Below, one piece after another: positions 1-11,380 of a stretch of 42,725 nt of DNA. The translations under genes and the position numbers were made by a program. A model generated the notes under the pieces. That model saw only the letters and a list, made by a program, of their open reading frames with translations. It was not told the DNA's origin and did not search any database. Location: positions 1-42,725 of the forward strand of contig NZ_JOHO01000059.1 in the NCBI RefSeq assembly GCF_000719705.1, given 5' to 3'. The first letter of the stretch is position 1, and every line of letters starts with the position of its first letter. Origin of the DNA: Streptomyces sp. NRRL S-350. Lineage in GTDB: Bacteria > Actinomycetota > Actinomycetes > Streptomycetales > Streptomycetaceae.

Positions 1-288
1 CGGACCGCCTTCCAGCGGACCCTCCGGGCTTCGTTCTTTCGTGTTTCCAGCTTATCAGATGTTTTCCGCTCCGTTTTCCGGAGTTTCATTCATCGGATTT
101 GGCTTTCGCCTTTCGGCGCTCCCGAACTCTACCAGAGTCTTTCGGGCCGTTTTCCGCGGCAGTTCTCGAATTCAGATTCGAGCCCGTTCCGCTGGGCCGT
201 CCCGTGGGGCAACCCGGAGAACATTACGCACCGGGTCGCCCCACGTCAAACCGGCCTCGGCTCAGCCTCGGCCGGGGACGAACGAGCG
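1..288. other. Non-coding stretch downstream of rnj
   Basis: I see no convincing gene here; the open frames have poor codon bias and no family resemblance. The stretch is less GC-rich than its surroundings and carries two copies of CCGTTTTCCG at about 71-80 and 147-156. An imperfect hairpin lies at 121-146 (arms CCCGA-ACTCT and AGAGT-ctt-TCGGG). A second hairpin at 251-275 is listed separately as a candidate rnj terminator. Confidence 0.5.
251..275 (-). terminator. Candidate rnj terminator hairpin
   Basis: Arms CCGGCC-tc-GGC and GCC-tc-GGCCGG fold around a TCA loop, giving nine pairs with a symmetric 2x2 internal mismatch. It lies 13 bases past the rnj stop codon, where an intrinsic terminator would be expected. 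There is no U-tract, which is common in high-GC actinomycetes. Confidence 0.4.
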
Positions 289-1974
289 TCAGAGCTCGAC
301 GACGACCGGCAGGATCATCGGCCGACGGCGGTAGTTGTCCGCGACCCACTTGCCGATGGTCCGGCGGACCAGCTGCTGCACCTGGCGGGGCTCCAGCACT
401 CCGTCGCCGGCCGAGCGGTCCAGGGCTTCCTGGAGCTTGGCGACCACCGGCACGAACGCGTTGTCGTCGATGCCGGAGCCTCGCGCCTGGATGGTCGGGC
501 CGCCGACGATCTTGCCGTTGGTCGAGTCGACCGCGACGAAGACCGAGATGAAGCCCTCCTCGCCGAGGATCTTGCGGTCCTTGAGCGAGGCCTCGGTGAT
601 GTCGCCGACCGAGGCGCCGTCCACGTAGACGTAGCCGGCCCGCACCTTGCCGACGATCCGGGCGACGCCGCCCTCCAGGTCGACGCAGACGCCGTCCTCG
701 GCGATCACGACGCGGTTGCGCGGCACGCCGGTGGCGATGCCCAGCTCGGCGGCGGCCCGCAGGTGGCGCCATTCGCCGTGGACCGGCATCAGGTTGCGCG
801 GCTTGCAGATGTTGAAGAAGTAGAGCAGCTCGCCTGCCGAGGCGTGCCCGGAGACGTGCACCTTGGCGTTGCCCTTGTGCACGACCTTGGCGCCCCAGCG
901 GGTCAGGCCGTTGATCACGCGGTAGACGGCGTTCTCGTTGCCCGGGATCAGGGAGGACGCCAGGACGACGGTGTCGCCCTCGACGATGCGGATCTGGTGG
1001 TCGCGGTTGGCCATCCGGGACAGGGCGGCCATCGGCTCGCCCTGCGATCCGGTGCAGATCAGCACGACCTCCTTGTCCGGCAGGTCGTCCAGCTGCTTGA
1101 CGTCGACGATCAGGTTGCCGGGCACCTTCAGGTAGCCGAGGTCGCGCGCGATGCCCATGTTGCGGACCATCGAGCGGCCGACGAAGGCGACCTTGCGCTT
1201 GTATTCGTGCGCGGCGTCCAGCACCTGCTGGATGCGGTGCACGTGGCTGGCGAAGGAGGCGACGATGATGCGCTTGTCCGCGTTCGCGAACACGTTCCGC
1301 AGGGCCGCCGAGATGTCCCGCTCGTGCGGGATGAAGCCGGGGACCTCGGCGTTGGTGGAGTCCACCAGCAGCAGGTCCATGCCCTCCTCCGCCAGCTTGG
1401 CGAAGGTCGGCAGGTCGGTCAGGCGGCCGTCGAGCGGCAGCTGGTCCATCTTGAAGTCGCCGGTGGCGACGACCATGCCGGCCGGGGTGCGGACGGCGAC
1501 CGCGAGCGCGTCCGGGATGGAGTGGTTGACCGCGATGAACTCGCAGTCGAAGGGGCCGATGCGCTCGCGCTCGCCCTCCTTGACCTCCAGCACGTACGGG
1601 CGGATCCGGTGCTCGGCGAGCTTGGCCTCGATCAGGGCGAGGGTCAGCTTCGAACCGATCAGCGGGATGTCCGGGTTCTCCCGCAGGAGGAAGGGGACGG
1701 CGCCGATGTGGTCCTCGTGCCCGTGGGTGAGGACGATGCCGTCGATCTTGTCGAGGCGGTCCCGGATGTAGCTGAAGTCCGGGAGGATCAGGTCGACGCC
1801 GGGCTGCTCGTCCTCGGGGAAGAGGACACCGCAGTCGACGATCAGGATGCGGTCCCCGTACTCGAAGACCGTCATGTTGCGGCCGATCTCGCCGAGGCCG
1901 CCGAGCGGAGTGATGCGGAGGGCGCCCTCCTTGAGGGCCGGGGGCGCGCCGAGCTCGGGGTGCGGGTGGCTCAA
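289..1974 (-). CDS. rnj: Ribonuclease J
   Basis: RNase J is a metallo-beta-lactamase/beta-CASP nuclease with endonuclease and 5'-3' exonuclease activity. It matures rRNA and degrades mRNA in organisms that use it as a main decay enzyme. The protein has 561 residues, as in S. coelicolor RNase J. The zinc-binding HGHEDH is at about residues 84-89, DSTNAEVPGF follows in the beta-CASP part, and the C-terminus ends RRPMILPVVVEL as in its orthologues. I chose the TTG at 1974 because it gives the family N-terminus (SHPHPEL) and has GAGGAGAG just upstream. The frame stays open to an ATG at 2028, but that would put codons into a long inverted repeat. dapA lies 170 bases upstream on the same strand, so co-transcription is possible. 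Confidence 0.95.
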   Translation of the reverse strand: MSHPHPELGAPPALKEGALRITPLGGLGEIGRNMTVFEYGDRILIVDCGVLFPEDEQPGVDLILPDFSYIRDRLDKIDGIVLTHGHEDHIGAVPFLLRENPDIPLIGSKLTLALIEAKLAEHRIRPYVLEVKEGERERIGPFDCEFIAVNHSIPDALAVAVRTPAGMVVATGDFKMDQLPLDGRLTDLPTFAKLAEEGMDLLLVDSTNAEVPGFIPHERDISAALRNVFANADKRIIVASFASHVHRIQQVLDAAHEYKRKVAFVGRSMVRNMGIARDLGYLKVPGNLIVDVKQLDDLPDKEVVLICTGSQGEPMAALSRMANRDHQIRIVEGDTVVLASSLIPGNENAVYRVINGLTRWGAKVVHKGNAKVHVSGHASAGELLYFFNICKPRNLMPVHGEWRHLRAAAELGIATGVPRNRVVIAEDGVCVDLEGGVARIVGKVRAGYVYVDGASVGDITEASLKDRKILGEEGFISVFVAVDSTNGKIVGGPTIQARGSGIDDNAFVPVVAKLQEALDRSAGDGVLEPRQVQQLVRRTIGKWVADNYRRRPMILPVVVEL

Positions 1975-1989
1975 AAGACTCTCCTCACG

Positions 1990-2039
1990 ACGCACGCCAT
2001 ATGCCTGGGGTCCTCCCCCTGGAGACATATGGCGTGCGT
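1990..2039. promoter_or_regulatory. Long inverted repeat in the rnj leader
   Basis: Perfect 14-base arms ACGCACGCCATATG (1990-2003) and CATATGGCGTGCGT (2026-2039) enclose 22 bases that contain a further GGGG/CCCC pairing. The repeat ends 16 bases upstream of the TTG start of rnj, directly before its ribosome binding site. It could be an mRNA hairpin controlling rnj, an operator, or the dapA terminator. The sequence alone does not decide. Confidence 0.55.
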
Positions 2040-2144
2040 ACTCAGTGTCGTTTTCCTACTGGGTCTGTGCTTCCGCGCCTTCGGTCCGGTCCAGCGGCAG
2101 ACCCCTGGAGGTCCGGCGAGCCGGGGCGCGCACGTCTTTGTCTG

Positions 2145-3044
2145 CTACAGGTGTACCCCGCCGGCGGCGAGATCCTGCTTCAATCGGGCAATCTCCTCGG
2201 GCGTCGCGCCCACCAGCGGCAGCCGCAGCGGGCCGGCCGGCAGTCCCCGGAGTTCCAGTGCGGCCTTGGTGAGGATCACGCCCTGGGTCCGGAACATACC
2301 GCTGAACACCGGCAGCAGGCCCTGGTGGACGGTGGTGGCCTTGGCCACATCGCCGGCGAGGTAGGCCTCGACCATGGTGCGCAGCTCGCCGGCCGCGACG
2401 TGCCCGACGACGCTGACAACGCCGACGGCTCCGACGGACAGCAGCGGCAGGTTGAGGATGTCGTCGCCGGAGTACCAGGCGAGGTCGGAGCGGGCGATCG
2501 CCCAGGCCGCGGCGCCGAGGTCGCCCTTGGCGTCCTTGTTGGCGACGATCCGCGGGTGCTCGCCGAGGCGGACCAGCGTCTCGTGGCTCAGCGCGACCCC
2601 GCTGCGGCCCGGGATGTCGTACAGCATGACCGGCAGCCCGGTCGCGTCGGCGAGGGCGACGGTGTGCCGGTACAGGCCTTCCTGCGGGGGCTTGCTGTAG
2701 TACGGCGTCACCGCCAGCAGACCGTGCGCCCCGGCCGTCTCGGCCTGGCGGGCCAGCTCGATGCTGTGGTGGGTGTCGTTGGTGCCGACGCCGGCCACCA
2801 CGTGGGCGCGATCCCCGACCGCCTCCACCACGGCGCGGACCAGTCGGGCCTTCTCGGCATCGCTGGTGGTCGGGGACTCACCGGTGGTGCCGTTGACGAC
2901 GAGGCCGTCGTTCCCGGAGTCGACGAGGTGCGTGGCGAGGCGCTGGGCGCCGTCGAGGTCGAGTCCGCCGTCGGCGGTGAACGGGGTGACCATCGCGGTC
3001 AGGACCCGGCCGAACGGCGTCTGGGGGGTGGAGGTCGGAGCCAT
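2145..3044 (-). CDS. dapA: 4-hydroxy-tetrahydrodipicolinate synthase
   Basis: DapA condenses pyruvate with aspartate semialdehyde, the first step committed to diaminopimelate and lysine. The 299-residue protein has NGTTGES near residue 50, the catalytic-tyrosine segment VTPYYSKP, and the Schiff-base lysine within IVANKDAKGD. The start MAPTSTPQTPFGRVL is the family N-terminus. The open frame extends upstream to 3182, but that part is unlike DapA and overlaps the hairpin at 3145-3190. No Shine-Dalgarno site is visible, and TAGTTT lies 7 bases before the ATG, which suggests a leaderless mRNA. dapB lies three genes away, so part of the DAP pathway is clustered here. Confidence 0.95.
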   Translation of the reverse strand: MAPTSTPQTPFGRVLTAMVTPFTADGGLDLDGAQRLATHLVDSGNDGLVVNGTTGESPTTSDAEKARLVRAVVEAVGDRAHVVAGVGTNDTHHSIELARQAETAGAHGLLAVTPYYSKPPQEGLYRHTVALADATGLPVMLYDIPGRSGVALSHETLVRLGEHPRIVANKDAKGDLGAAAWAIARSDLAWYSGDDILNLPLLSVGAVGVVSVVGHVAAGELRTMVEAYLAGDVAKATTVHQGLLPVFSGMFRTQGVILTKAALELRGLPAGPLRLPLVGATPEEIARLKQDLAAGGVHL

Positions 3045-3051
3045 GCGTCCA

Positions 3052-3057
3052 AAACTA
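3052..3057 (-). promoter_or_regulatory. Candidate -10 box for leaderless dapA
   Basis: Read on the minus strand the hexamer is TAGTTT, matching the actinomycete -10 pattern TANNNT. Transcription would begin about at the A of the dapA ATG. No good -35 box stands 17-18 bases upstream, so the call rests on the -10 match and the missing ribosome binding site. Confidence 0.35.
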
Positions 3058-3144
3058 CTCGTAGGCGGTGGGGCGGTATCCACACCGGTCCAGGGTTCGG
3101 ACAGGGTCAGCCCCGCGGGAGCGGTGGAAACAGGCGGTGAGATG

Positions 3145-3190
3145 GGATTCCGGTGCTGCCCGCTCGGGGGTTCGGGCAGCACCGGAATCC
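3145..3190 (-). terminator. thyX operon terminator
   Basis: A perfect 18-bp inverted repeat, GGATTCCGGTGCTGCCCG at 3145-3162 and its complement at 3173-3190, encloses a 10-base loop. It lies 82 bases past the thyX stop and upstream of dapA, so it probably separates the two transcripts. Confidence 0.8.
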
Positions 3191-3272
3191 GTGCTCCTGA
3201 ATGTAGGGAGCGGCCGGAAGAGCCGCAATCCAGACATGCCAGGCACTCTGCCCGTATGCCTGTCGTCCCAGG

Positions 3273-4004
3273 TCAGGGGGCGACTCGGCCGTGCTTGTCG
3301 AAGGCCGCATGGGTGAGCGGCATGAGCTGGGCCCACTGCTGTTCCATCTGTTCGGCGACCATCTCGATCTCGCGCTGCGGGAAGGACGGCACCGCCGAGT
3401 TCTCCCGCTTGGTGCGCAGCGACAGGAAGTGCATCAGCGAGCGCGAGTTGCAGGTCGCGTACATCGAGGAGAACAGGCCGACCGGCAGCACCGCGCGGGC
3501 CACCTCGCGGGCCACGCCGGCCGCCAGCATCTCCTGGTAGCGGGCGTAGGACTCGCGGTACGCGGCCTCCATCGCCCCGGTGGTGGTCCGGTGCTGCTCG
3601 GGGGTGCCCTCGTGGAACTCGTACTTGCCCGGGCGGCCCTGCTGGACCAGCTTGCGGTCCTCGGACGGGACGTAGAAGACCGGCTCCAGCTCGCGGTAGC
3701 GGCCGGACTCCTCGTTGTACGACCAGCCGCTGCGGTGCCGGTGGAACTCGCGGAACACGAAGATCGGCGCGCTGATGAAGAAGGTCATCGAGTTGTGCTC
3801 GAACGGCGTGCCGTGCCGGTCGCGCATCAGGAAGTTGATCAGGCCCCTGGACTTCTTCGGGTCCTGCCGGAGGGCCTCCAGGGACTGCTCCCCCGCGGTC
3901 GACACCCGGGCCGCCCAGATGACGTCCGAGTCCGCGGCGGCGCTGCGGACCAGCTCCACCGTCACGTCGCTGCGGAAGCTGGGGGCCGTCGGTTCGTCGC
4001 TCAC
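3273..4004 (-). CDS. thyX: Flavin-dependent thymidylate synthase ThyX
   Basis: ThyX methylates dUMP to dTMP using methylene-tetrahydrofolate and FAD/NADPH, the alternative to ThyA. The 243-residue protein carries the ThyX signature RHRSGWSYNEESGRYR (RHRx7-8S) near residues 88-103. The RTKRENSAVPSFPQREIE segment is the conserved C-terminal nucleotide/FAD-binding part. The start is GTG at 4004 with AAGGAG six bases upstream. Its first codon overlaps the stop of the upstream membrane protein gene (GTGA), indicating translational coupling. A strong terminator follows. Confidence 0.95.
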   Translation of the reverse strand: MSDEPTAPSFRSDVTVELVRSAAADSDVIWAARVSTAGEQSLEALRQDPKKSRGLINFLMRDRHGTPFEHNSMTFFISAPIFVFREFHRHRSGWSYNEESGRYRELEPVFYVPSEDRKLVQQGRPGKYEFHEGTPEQHRTTTGAMEAAYRESYARYQEMLAAGVAREVARAVLPVGLFSSMYATCNSRSLMHFLSLRTKRENSAVPSFPQREIEMVAEQMEQQWAQLMPLTHAAFDKHGRVAP

Positions 4005-4459
4005 GCGTTACTCCTTGCGGGTTCGGTGCTGTGCAGCTTGATGGCGTGCTGCATGGTCTTGCGGGCGCGCGGGGTGTCGCCGGCGTCGGCGTAGGCGACG
4101 GCGAGGCGGAACCAGACCCGCCAGTCGCCGGGCGCGGCCTCCGCCTCGGTCTGCCGGCGGGCGAACACCGCGTCGGCCGAGGCCCGGTCGATCCGCCCGC
4201 CGGTGGTGCGCTTCAGCTCGTCGACCGGCAGGCCGCCCTCGGCTTCCAGCTCCCGGGCGAGCTGCTCGCTGGCCCGGCCGAAGCGGACGGTCTGACGCAG
4301 GAACCAGACGCCGATCAGCGGGATCACGAAGGCGCACAGGCCGATGCCGACGCCGAGCGGCTTGCCGGTGGCGATCAGCTGGACGCCCTCCCCCACGCAG
4401 AGCAGGGCGACCAGCAGCAGCACGCCGGACAGGACGAAGAAACCGGTACGGGAGGTCAT
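4001..4459 (-). CDS. Small membrane protein with TPR-like C-terminus
   Basis: This is a conserved actinomycete protein of unknown function, 152 residues long. Two hydrophobic segments at about residues 7-30 and 36-54 form an N-terminal membrane hairpin. A charged cytoplasmic helix follows (RASEQLARELEAEGG). The C-terminus (about 108-145: DWRVWFRLAVAYADAGDTPRARKTMQHAIKLH) reads like one tetratricopeptide repeat. The gene overlaps thyX by four bases and starts 7 bases after the dapB stop, so it belongs to a dapB-thyX operon. Nothing in the sequence shows a catalytic role; the TPR suggests protein binding. Confidence 0.8.
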   Translation of the reverse strand: MTSRTGFFVLSGVLLLVALLCVGEGVQLIATGKPLGVGIGLCAFVIPLIGVWFLRQTVRFGRASEQLARELEAEGGLPVDELKRTTGGRIDRASADAVFARRQTEAEAAPGDWRVWFRLAVAYADAGDTPRARKTMQHAIKLHSTEPARSNA

Positions 4460-4466
4460 GAGGGGC

Positions 4467-6619
<2,153 letters not shown>

Positions 6620-6686
6620 GGGGGGTACCTCCAGGGGAAACGCACGCGCGGAAGGGCACGTGCGGACGAAAGCGTGGACAACTGGG

Positions 6687-6720
6687 TGCGGCCCGCACGC
6701 CGCGAGGCGTACGGGCCGCA
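6687..6720 (-). terminator. pnp terminator hairpin
   Basis: The outer stem TGCGGCCCG/CGGGCCGCA, a 1x1 mismatch, then the inner stem ACGCC/GGCGT close on a GCGA tetraloop. It begins 20 bases past the pnp stop and fits an intrinsic terminator. The M16 gene may be read by read-through or from its own promoter in this 121-base gap. Confidence 0.65.
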
Positions 6721-6740
6721 GGGAGTCAGCTAGCGGCGCT

Positions 6741-8948
6741 TCACTCGGAAGCGGCCTCGCCGTCTTCCTCGCCCTCGATGACCGGGATCAGGGAGAGCTT
6801 GCCGCGCGGGTCGATCTCGGCGATCTCGACCTGCACCTTGGCGCCGACGCCGAGGACGTCCTCGACGTTCTCCACGCGCTTGCCCCCGGCGAGCTTGCGG
6901 ATCTGCGAGATGTGCAGCAGGCCGTCCTTGCCCGGCATCAGCGAGACGAACGCGCCGAACGTCGTGGTCTTGACCACGGTGCCCAGGTAGCGCTCGCCGA
7001 CCTCCGGCATGGTCGGGTTGGCGATCTGGTTGATCGTGGTGCGGGCGGCCTCGGCGGCCGGGCCGTCGGCGGCACCGATGTAGATGGTGCCGTCGTCCTC
7101 GATCGTGATCTCGGCGCCGGTGTCCTCCTGGATCTGGTTGATCATCTTGCCCTTGGGGCCGATGACCTCGCCGATCTTGTCCACCGGGATCTTGATGGTG
7201 ATGATGCGCGGCGCGTTCGGGGACATCTCGTCCGGGGAGTCGATGGCCTCGTTCATCACGTCGAGGATGTGCAGGCGGGCGTCCTTGGCCTGCTTCAGCG
7301 CGGCGGCGAGCACCGACGCCGGGATGCCGTTCAGCTTGGTGTCCAGCTGGAGGGCGGTGATGAAGTTGCGGGTACCGGCGACCTTGAAGTCCATGTCGCC
7401 GTACGCGTCCTCGGCGCCGAGGATGTCGGTCAGCGTGACGTAGTGCGTCTCACCGTCGATCTCCTGGGAGATCAGGCCCATGGCGATGCCGGCGACGGCG
7501 GCCTTCAGCGGCACACCGGCGTTCAGCAGCGACATGGTCGAGGCGCAGACCGAGCCCATCGAGGTGGACCCGTTGGAGCTGAGCGCCTCGGAGACCTGGC
7601 GGATGGCGTACGGGAACTCCTCGCGCGAGGGCAGCACGGGCAGGATGGCCCGCTCGGCCAGCGCGCCGTGGCCGATCTCGCGGCGCTTGGGCGAGCCCAC
7701 GCGGCCGGTCTCGCCGACGGAGTACGGCGGGAAGTTGTAGTTGTGCATGTAGCGGCGGCGCGTCTCCGGGGAGAGCGTGTCCAGCTGCTGCTCCATGCGC
7801 AGCATGTTCAGCGTGGTGACACCCAGGATCTGGGTCTCGCCGCGCTCGAACAGGGCCGAGCCGTGCACCCGCGGGATGGCCTCGACCTCGGCGGCCAGGG
7901 TGCGGATGTCGGTGACGCCGCGGCCGTCGATGCGGACCTTGTCCGTGATGACGCGCTGGCGGACGATCTTCTTGGTCAGCGCGTTGTAGGCGGCGCTGAT
8001 CTCCTTCTCGCGGCCCTCGAACTCGGGGAGCAGCTTCTCGGCGGCCAGCGCCTTGACGCGGTCCAGCTCGTTGTTGCGCTCCTGCTTGCCCGGGATGGTG
8101 AGGGCCTGGGCGAGCTCGTCCTTGACGGCGGCGGTCAGCGCGGCGAGGACGTCGTCCTGGTAGTCCAGGAACACGGAGAACTCGCCGGTCGGCTTGGCGG
8201 CCTGGGCGGCCAGCTTCGACTGCGCGGCGCAGAGGACCTTGATGAACGGCTTGGCGGCTTCCAGACCGGAGGCGACGACCTCCTCGGTCGGCGCCTCGGC
8301 GCCGCCCTCGACCAGCTTGATGGTCTTGTCGGTGGCCTCGGCCTCGACCATCATGATCGCGACGTCGCCGTCCGGCAGGACGCGACCGGCGACGACCATG
8401 TCGAAGACGGCCGACTCCAGCTCGCTGTGGGTCGGGAAGGCCACCCACTGGCCGTTGATCAGCGCGACGCGCACGCCGCCGATCGGGCCGGAGAACGGCA
8501 GGCCCGCCAGCTGGGTGGAGGCGGAGGCGGCATTGATCGCGACCACGTCGTACAGGTGGTCGGGGTTGAGCGCCATCACGGTGACGACGACCTGGACCTC
8601 GTTGCGCAGGCCCTTGACGAAGGACGGGCGCAGCGGGCGGTCGATCAGGCGGCAGGTGAGGATCGCGTCCTCGGAGGGCCGGCCCTCGCGACGGAAGAAC
8701 GAGCCGGGGATGCGGCCCGCGGCGTACATCCGCTCCTCGACGTCCACGGTCAGCGGGAAGAAGTCGAAGTGCTCCTTCGGCTGCTTGGACGCGCTGGTGG
8801 CCGACAGCACCATGGTGTCGTCGTCCAGGTAGGCCACGGCGGAGCCGGCGGCCTGACGGGCCAGACGGCCGGTCTCGAAGCGGATGGTACGGGTGCCGAA
8901 GGAACCGTTGTCGATGACGGCTTCGGCGTAGAACACGTTCTCTTCCAC
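6741..8948 (-). CDS. pnp: Polyribonucleotide nucleotidyltransferase (PNPase)
   Basis: PNPase degrades RNA phosphorolytically from the 3' end and, in streptomycetes, also adds 3' tails to RNA. It has 735 residues with two RNase PH domains, an intervening helical domain and C-terminal RNA-binding domains. The first PH core spans about 10-230. The second lies at about 340-560 with [11 protein letters not shown] and [15 protein letters not shown] domain follows ([13 protein letters not shown]), then an S1 domain ([20 protein letters not shown]) with an acidic tail. The start is GTG at 8948 with AGAGGAG upstream. It follows rpsO with a conserved intergenic hairpin, the usual rpsO-pnp arrangement. 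Confidence 0.97.
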   Translation of the reverse strand: MEENVFYAEAVIDNGSFGTRTIRFETGRLARQAAGSAVAYLDDDTMVLSATSASKQPKEHFDFFPLTVDVEERMYAAGRIPGSFFRREGRPSEDAILTCRLIDRPLRPSFVKGLRNEVQVVVTVMALNPDHLYDVVAINAASASTQLAGLPFSGPIGGVRVALINGQWVAFPTHSELESAVFDMVVAGRVLPDGDVAIMMVEAEATDKTIKLVEGGAEAPTEEVVASGLEAAKPFIKVLCAAQSKLAAQAAKPTGEFSVFLDYQDDVLAALTAAVKDELAQALTIPGKQERNNELDRVKALAAEKLLPEFEGREKEISAAYNALTKKIVRQRVITDKVRIDGRGVTDIRTLAAEVEAIPRVHGSALFERGETQILGVTTLNMLRMEQQLDTLSPETRRRYMHNYNFPPYSVGETGRVGSPKRREIGHGALAERAILPVLPSREEFPYAIRQVSEALSSNGSTSMGSVCASTMSLLNAGVPLKAAVAGIAMGLISQEIDGETHYVTLTDILGAEDAYGDMDFKVAGTRNFITALQLDTKLNGIPASVLAAALKQAKDARLHILDVMNEAIDSPDEMSPNAPRIITIKIPVDKIGEVIGPKGKMINQIQEDTGAEITIEDDGTIYIGAADGPAAEAARTTINQIANPTMPEVGERYLGTVVKTTTFGAFVSLMPGKDGLLHISQIRKLAGGKRVENVEDVLGVGAKVQVEIAEIDPRGKLSLIPVIEGEEDGEAASE

Positions 8949-9405
8949 CTGGAAGATCTCCTCTTTCGTACGTCTCCGGGAGAGCGTCCCCGCGTGCTGC
9001 TGCCTGCCGGTTGGCCCTGGGCCCTCGTCAGGGAGGGCGGCAGTCGGGCCGGTCTTCGATCGAAGCCCCCGGAGTGCCCCGCTCGGTCTGCGGGGGTTCC
9101 GACGGCCACTACCGAGGACCGGCGCCTCACGGCTGCCGGGCCGGAAGGGCGGTCCGCGTCTGGACGCTCTCTCGGATGCGGGCGGCTTCCGTTTGAAGCC
9201 TTCGTCCCGCGGGGGGTTCGGGTCCTCGTGCCCGGGTGGCGCGCTGGTGCGCCATCACCCGGCATGCCCACAACCCTACGGTGCAATCCTCGGCCACCTG
9301 GGGAGGTGCGCGCGAGTTGTTATGTGCGGGCGCCGCGGCTCAACGGCCGCGGCATACGCGCGAGGGGCGGCTCCCCGGTGTGGGGAGCCGCCCCGAGCGG
9401 CGTGG
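8949..9405. other. rpsO-pnp intergenic region and pnp leader
   Basis: No gene is visible in these 457 bases. The region holds the rpsO-proximal hairpin at 9364-9394 and a smaller stem of 8-bp GCCGCGGC arms at 9332-9353. A TTGAGC...TAACAA pair near 9314-9342 on the minus strand is a weak promoter candidate. From S. coelicolor work, pnp is known to have its own promoters in this interval and the intergenic hairpin is an RNase III target. The long leader (about 400 bases) leaves room for post-transcriptional control. Confidence 0.5.
9364..9394 (-). terminator. rpsO-pnp intergenic hairpin (terminator or RNase III site)
   Basis: Perfect 13-bp arms GGGGCGGCTCCCC and GGGGAGCCGCCCC surround a 5-base loop, beginning 12 bases past the rpsO stop. 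It has the shape and place of the rpsO terminator. In Streptomyces the equivalent structure is processed by RNase III. Confidence 0.75.
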
Positions 9406-9696
9406 TCAGCGGGCGCCGCCGGCGGCACCGCGACGGATGCCCAGGCGGTCGACGAGCGTACGGAAGCGCTCGATGTCCTTCTTGGCCAGGTACTGCAGCA
9501 GGCGGCGGCGCTGGCCGACCAGGATCAGCAGGCCACGACGCGAGTGGTGGTCGTGCTTGTGCAGCTTGAGGTGCTCGGTCAGGTCCGAGATGCGGCGGGA
9601 GAGCATGGCCACCTGGACCTCGGGGGAGCCGGTGTCGCCCTCCTTCTGGCCGAACTCGGCGATGATCTGCTTCTTGACGTCAGAGGCGAGAGCCAC
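9406..9696 (-). CDS. rpsO: 30S ribosomal protein S15
   Basis: S15 is a primary 16S rRNA-binding protein needed early in 30S platform assembly. The 96-residue protein has the family body: [37 protein letters not shown], then a C-terminal [12 protein letters not shown] segment. The GTG at 9696 is the start, with GAAGGAG five bases upstream; the frame is open to 9831, but the added residues are not S15-like. The leader can fold into small hairpins (see findings). It is the first gene of the rpsO-pnp unit. Confidence 0.96.
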   Translation of the reverse strand: MALASDVKKQIIAEFGQKEGDTGSPEVQVAMLSRRISDLTEHLKLHKHDHHSRRGLLILVGQRRRLLQYLAKKDIERFRTLVDRLGIRRGAAGGAR

Positions 9697-9830
9697 TGCA
9701 ACTCCTTCGGGGTCTACCGAGCGGTCCTGGTCGACAACACAGGACTCATCGAGAACTCGGTGTCGTGAGCGCGGCCCGCACTCTGCGGCCCACGAGGGGG
9801 CGGCGGGCACACGGCTGCGCTCGAAGGCCA

Positions 9831-9836
9831 AGCGTA
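9831..9836 (-). promoter_or_regulatory. Candidate rpsO -10 box
   Basis: The minus-strand hexamer is TACGCT, matching TANNNT, about 135 bases upstream of the rpsO start. A weak GACGGG lies 18 bases further upstream. Only the -10 match supports it. Confidence 0.3.
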
Positions 9837-9919
9837 CCAGTGCCGCCCACCCCGCCCGTCGGCGGGTCCGGCGGGCGGCAGGAGGGCGGCACGAAGGCGA
9901 CGCGGGGGGGCCGGGCGGG

Positions 9920-11380
9920 TCAGCCGGTGGCCCCGCGGACCAGCCGGTAGATGTCCAGGACGGCGAGCGCCAGCGGGACGAGCGAGATCAGGGTGAGGCT
10001 GTCGACCAGGTCCAGGATGCGCCCCCAGAACGGGGAGACGCCGAGCCGGGGCACCACCAGGGCGATGGCGACGAGCAGCGCGGCGCCGAACGCGATGGAG
10101 ACGGTCATCCAGATGGTGCGCAGGTCGAGTTCGGTGGTGGAGCCGGCCACCCGCAGGAAGAACTGCGGGGTGTGCAGGGACAGCCCGACGATCAGCAGGC
10201 ACAGGCCGAGCAGGCCGGCCACGGTGAGGCTGAGGACCTGCGCGGTGTAGCGGAACAGCCGGGCGCGCAGCATGGTGGCCAGGCCCAGGGCGAGCGCGAG
10301 CAGTTCGGGGAAGGTCTCGTCGGTGAAGCCGAGGACGGCGCAGGCGCCGACCACGACCGCGGCGCAGCCGCCGACCAGGCCGACCAGCACCTCGTGACCG
10401 CGACGGGCCTGGTGGGCGATCTTCTCGTACTGGACGGCCTCGGCGCGCTCGGCCTCCTCGTCGTAGTCGCGGCTGCGGGTGCGGGTCTGGCCGGGGGCGC
10501 TGAAGCCGACCGGCAGCCGGGCGAAGCGGGCGGAGAGGCCGGGCAGGAAGCCGACGGCGGCGACGGCGGCGACCCCGGTGACGGCCGCGATGTGGCCGGC
10601 CGGGGTGCCGGGCATCAGGACGGCGGCGAACGTGGCGAGGGCGCCGGCGGCGGCGACCAGGGCGGCGGCGACGAACGCCGCGTCCTTCTCCGGCAGCAGG
10701 CCGGACAGCAGCACGGCGACCACCAGGGCGCAGACGCAGCCGGACAGGAACTGGAGCCGGCCGGGGCCGTCCCACGGGTGGGCGACGGCGATGATGCCGC
10801 TGCCGCCGATCATGGCGTGCGGCAGCGCGCCGAGGCCGAGGGCGAGCGCGGCGTGGGCGTCCTGGTAGACCCGGGCGCGGACCCCGGCGAGCGCGGTGAG
10901 CACGACGGCGGTGACGCCGGCCAGGACGCCGGGCAGGCCGTGCATGTCGTGGCGCAGGTCGGCGAACCAGAGCGCGAAGCCGAGCAGGGTGAGCAGCACC
11001 CCGGCGCCGATCAGGCCGAAGCCGCGCATCAGCTCGGCCGTCCAGAACCGGCGGTCGGCCTCGACGGCGCTGGCGATGGCGTCGGCGACGTCGTCGTAGA
11101 CGGCCGGCGGGAGGGACTCGGCGAAGGGGCGCAGCGCGAGCAGGTCGCCGTCGCGGACCTGCTGGGCTGCCAGCGGCAGGCCGCTGTCGAGGACGGTGCC
11201 GTCGCGGCGGACCAGGTGGAAGCCGGTGGGAGTGCCCTCGGGCTGGCTCTGGTTGGCCAGCCGCAGCACCTCGGGGTAGACGTCCGCGAGCGGGATGTCC
11301 TCGGGCAGGGCGACGTCGATCCGGCGGTCCGGGGCGACGACCGTCACCCGGCAGTAGCCGGTCGCGGTGGCATTGCTCAT
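9920..11380 (-). CDS. eccD: Type VII secretion integral membrane protein EccD
   Basis: EccD is the most hydrophobic subunit of the ESX membrane channel. The 486-residue protein begins with a ubiquitin-like domain (about 10-85: [21 protein letters not shown]...). A linker and about eleven membrane helices follow from about residue 118 to the end. A charged cytoplasmic loop ([14 protein letters not shown]...RRGHEV, about 282-330) splits the helices as in the family. The start is ATG at 11380 with an AGGTGG-type site. It is divergent from eccC and convergent with nothing, and its stop lies 224 bases before rpsO. A GC-rich inverted repeat at 9852-9878 downstream may terminate it. Confidence 0.92.
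   Translation of the reverse strand: MSNATATGYCRVTVVAPDRRIDVALPEDIPLADVYPEVLRLANQSQPEGTPTGFHLVRRDGTVLDSGLPLAAQQVRDGDLLALRPFAESLPPAVYDDVADAIASAVEADRRFWTAELMRGFGLIGAGVLLTLLGFALWFADLRHDMHGLPGVLAGVTAVVLTALAGVRARVYQDAHAALALGLGALPHAMIGGSGIIAVAHPWDGPGRLQFLSGCVCALVVAVLLSGLLPEKDAAFVAAALVAAAGALATFAAVLMPGTPAGHIAAVTGVAAVAAVGFLPGLSARFARLPVGFSAPGQTRTRSRDYDEEAERAEAVQYEKIAHQARRGHEVLVGLVGGCAAVVVGACAVLGFTDETFPELLALALGLATMLRARLFRYTAQVLSLTVAGLLGLCLLIVGLSLHTPQFFLRVAGSTTELDLRTIWMTVSIAFGAALLVAIALVVPRLGVSPFWGRILDLVDSLTLISLVPLALAVLDIYRLVRGATG

Noticed and set aside
289..2028. ATG at 2028 as rnj start
   Set aside because: It would add 18 non-conserved residues encoded inside the inverted repeat; the TTG at 1974 has a ribosome binding site and gives the family length.
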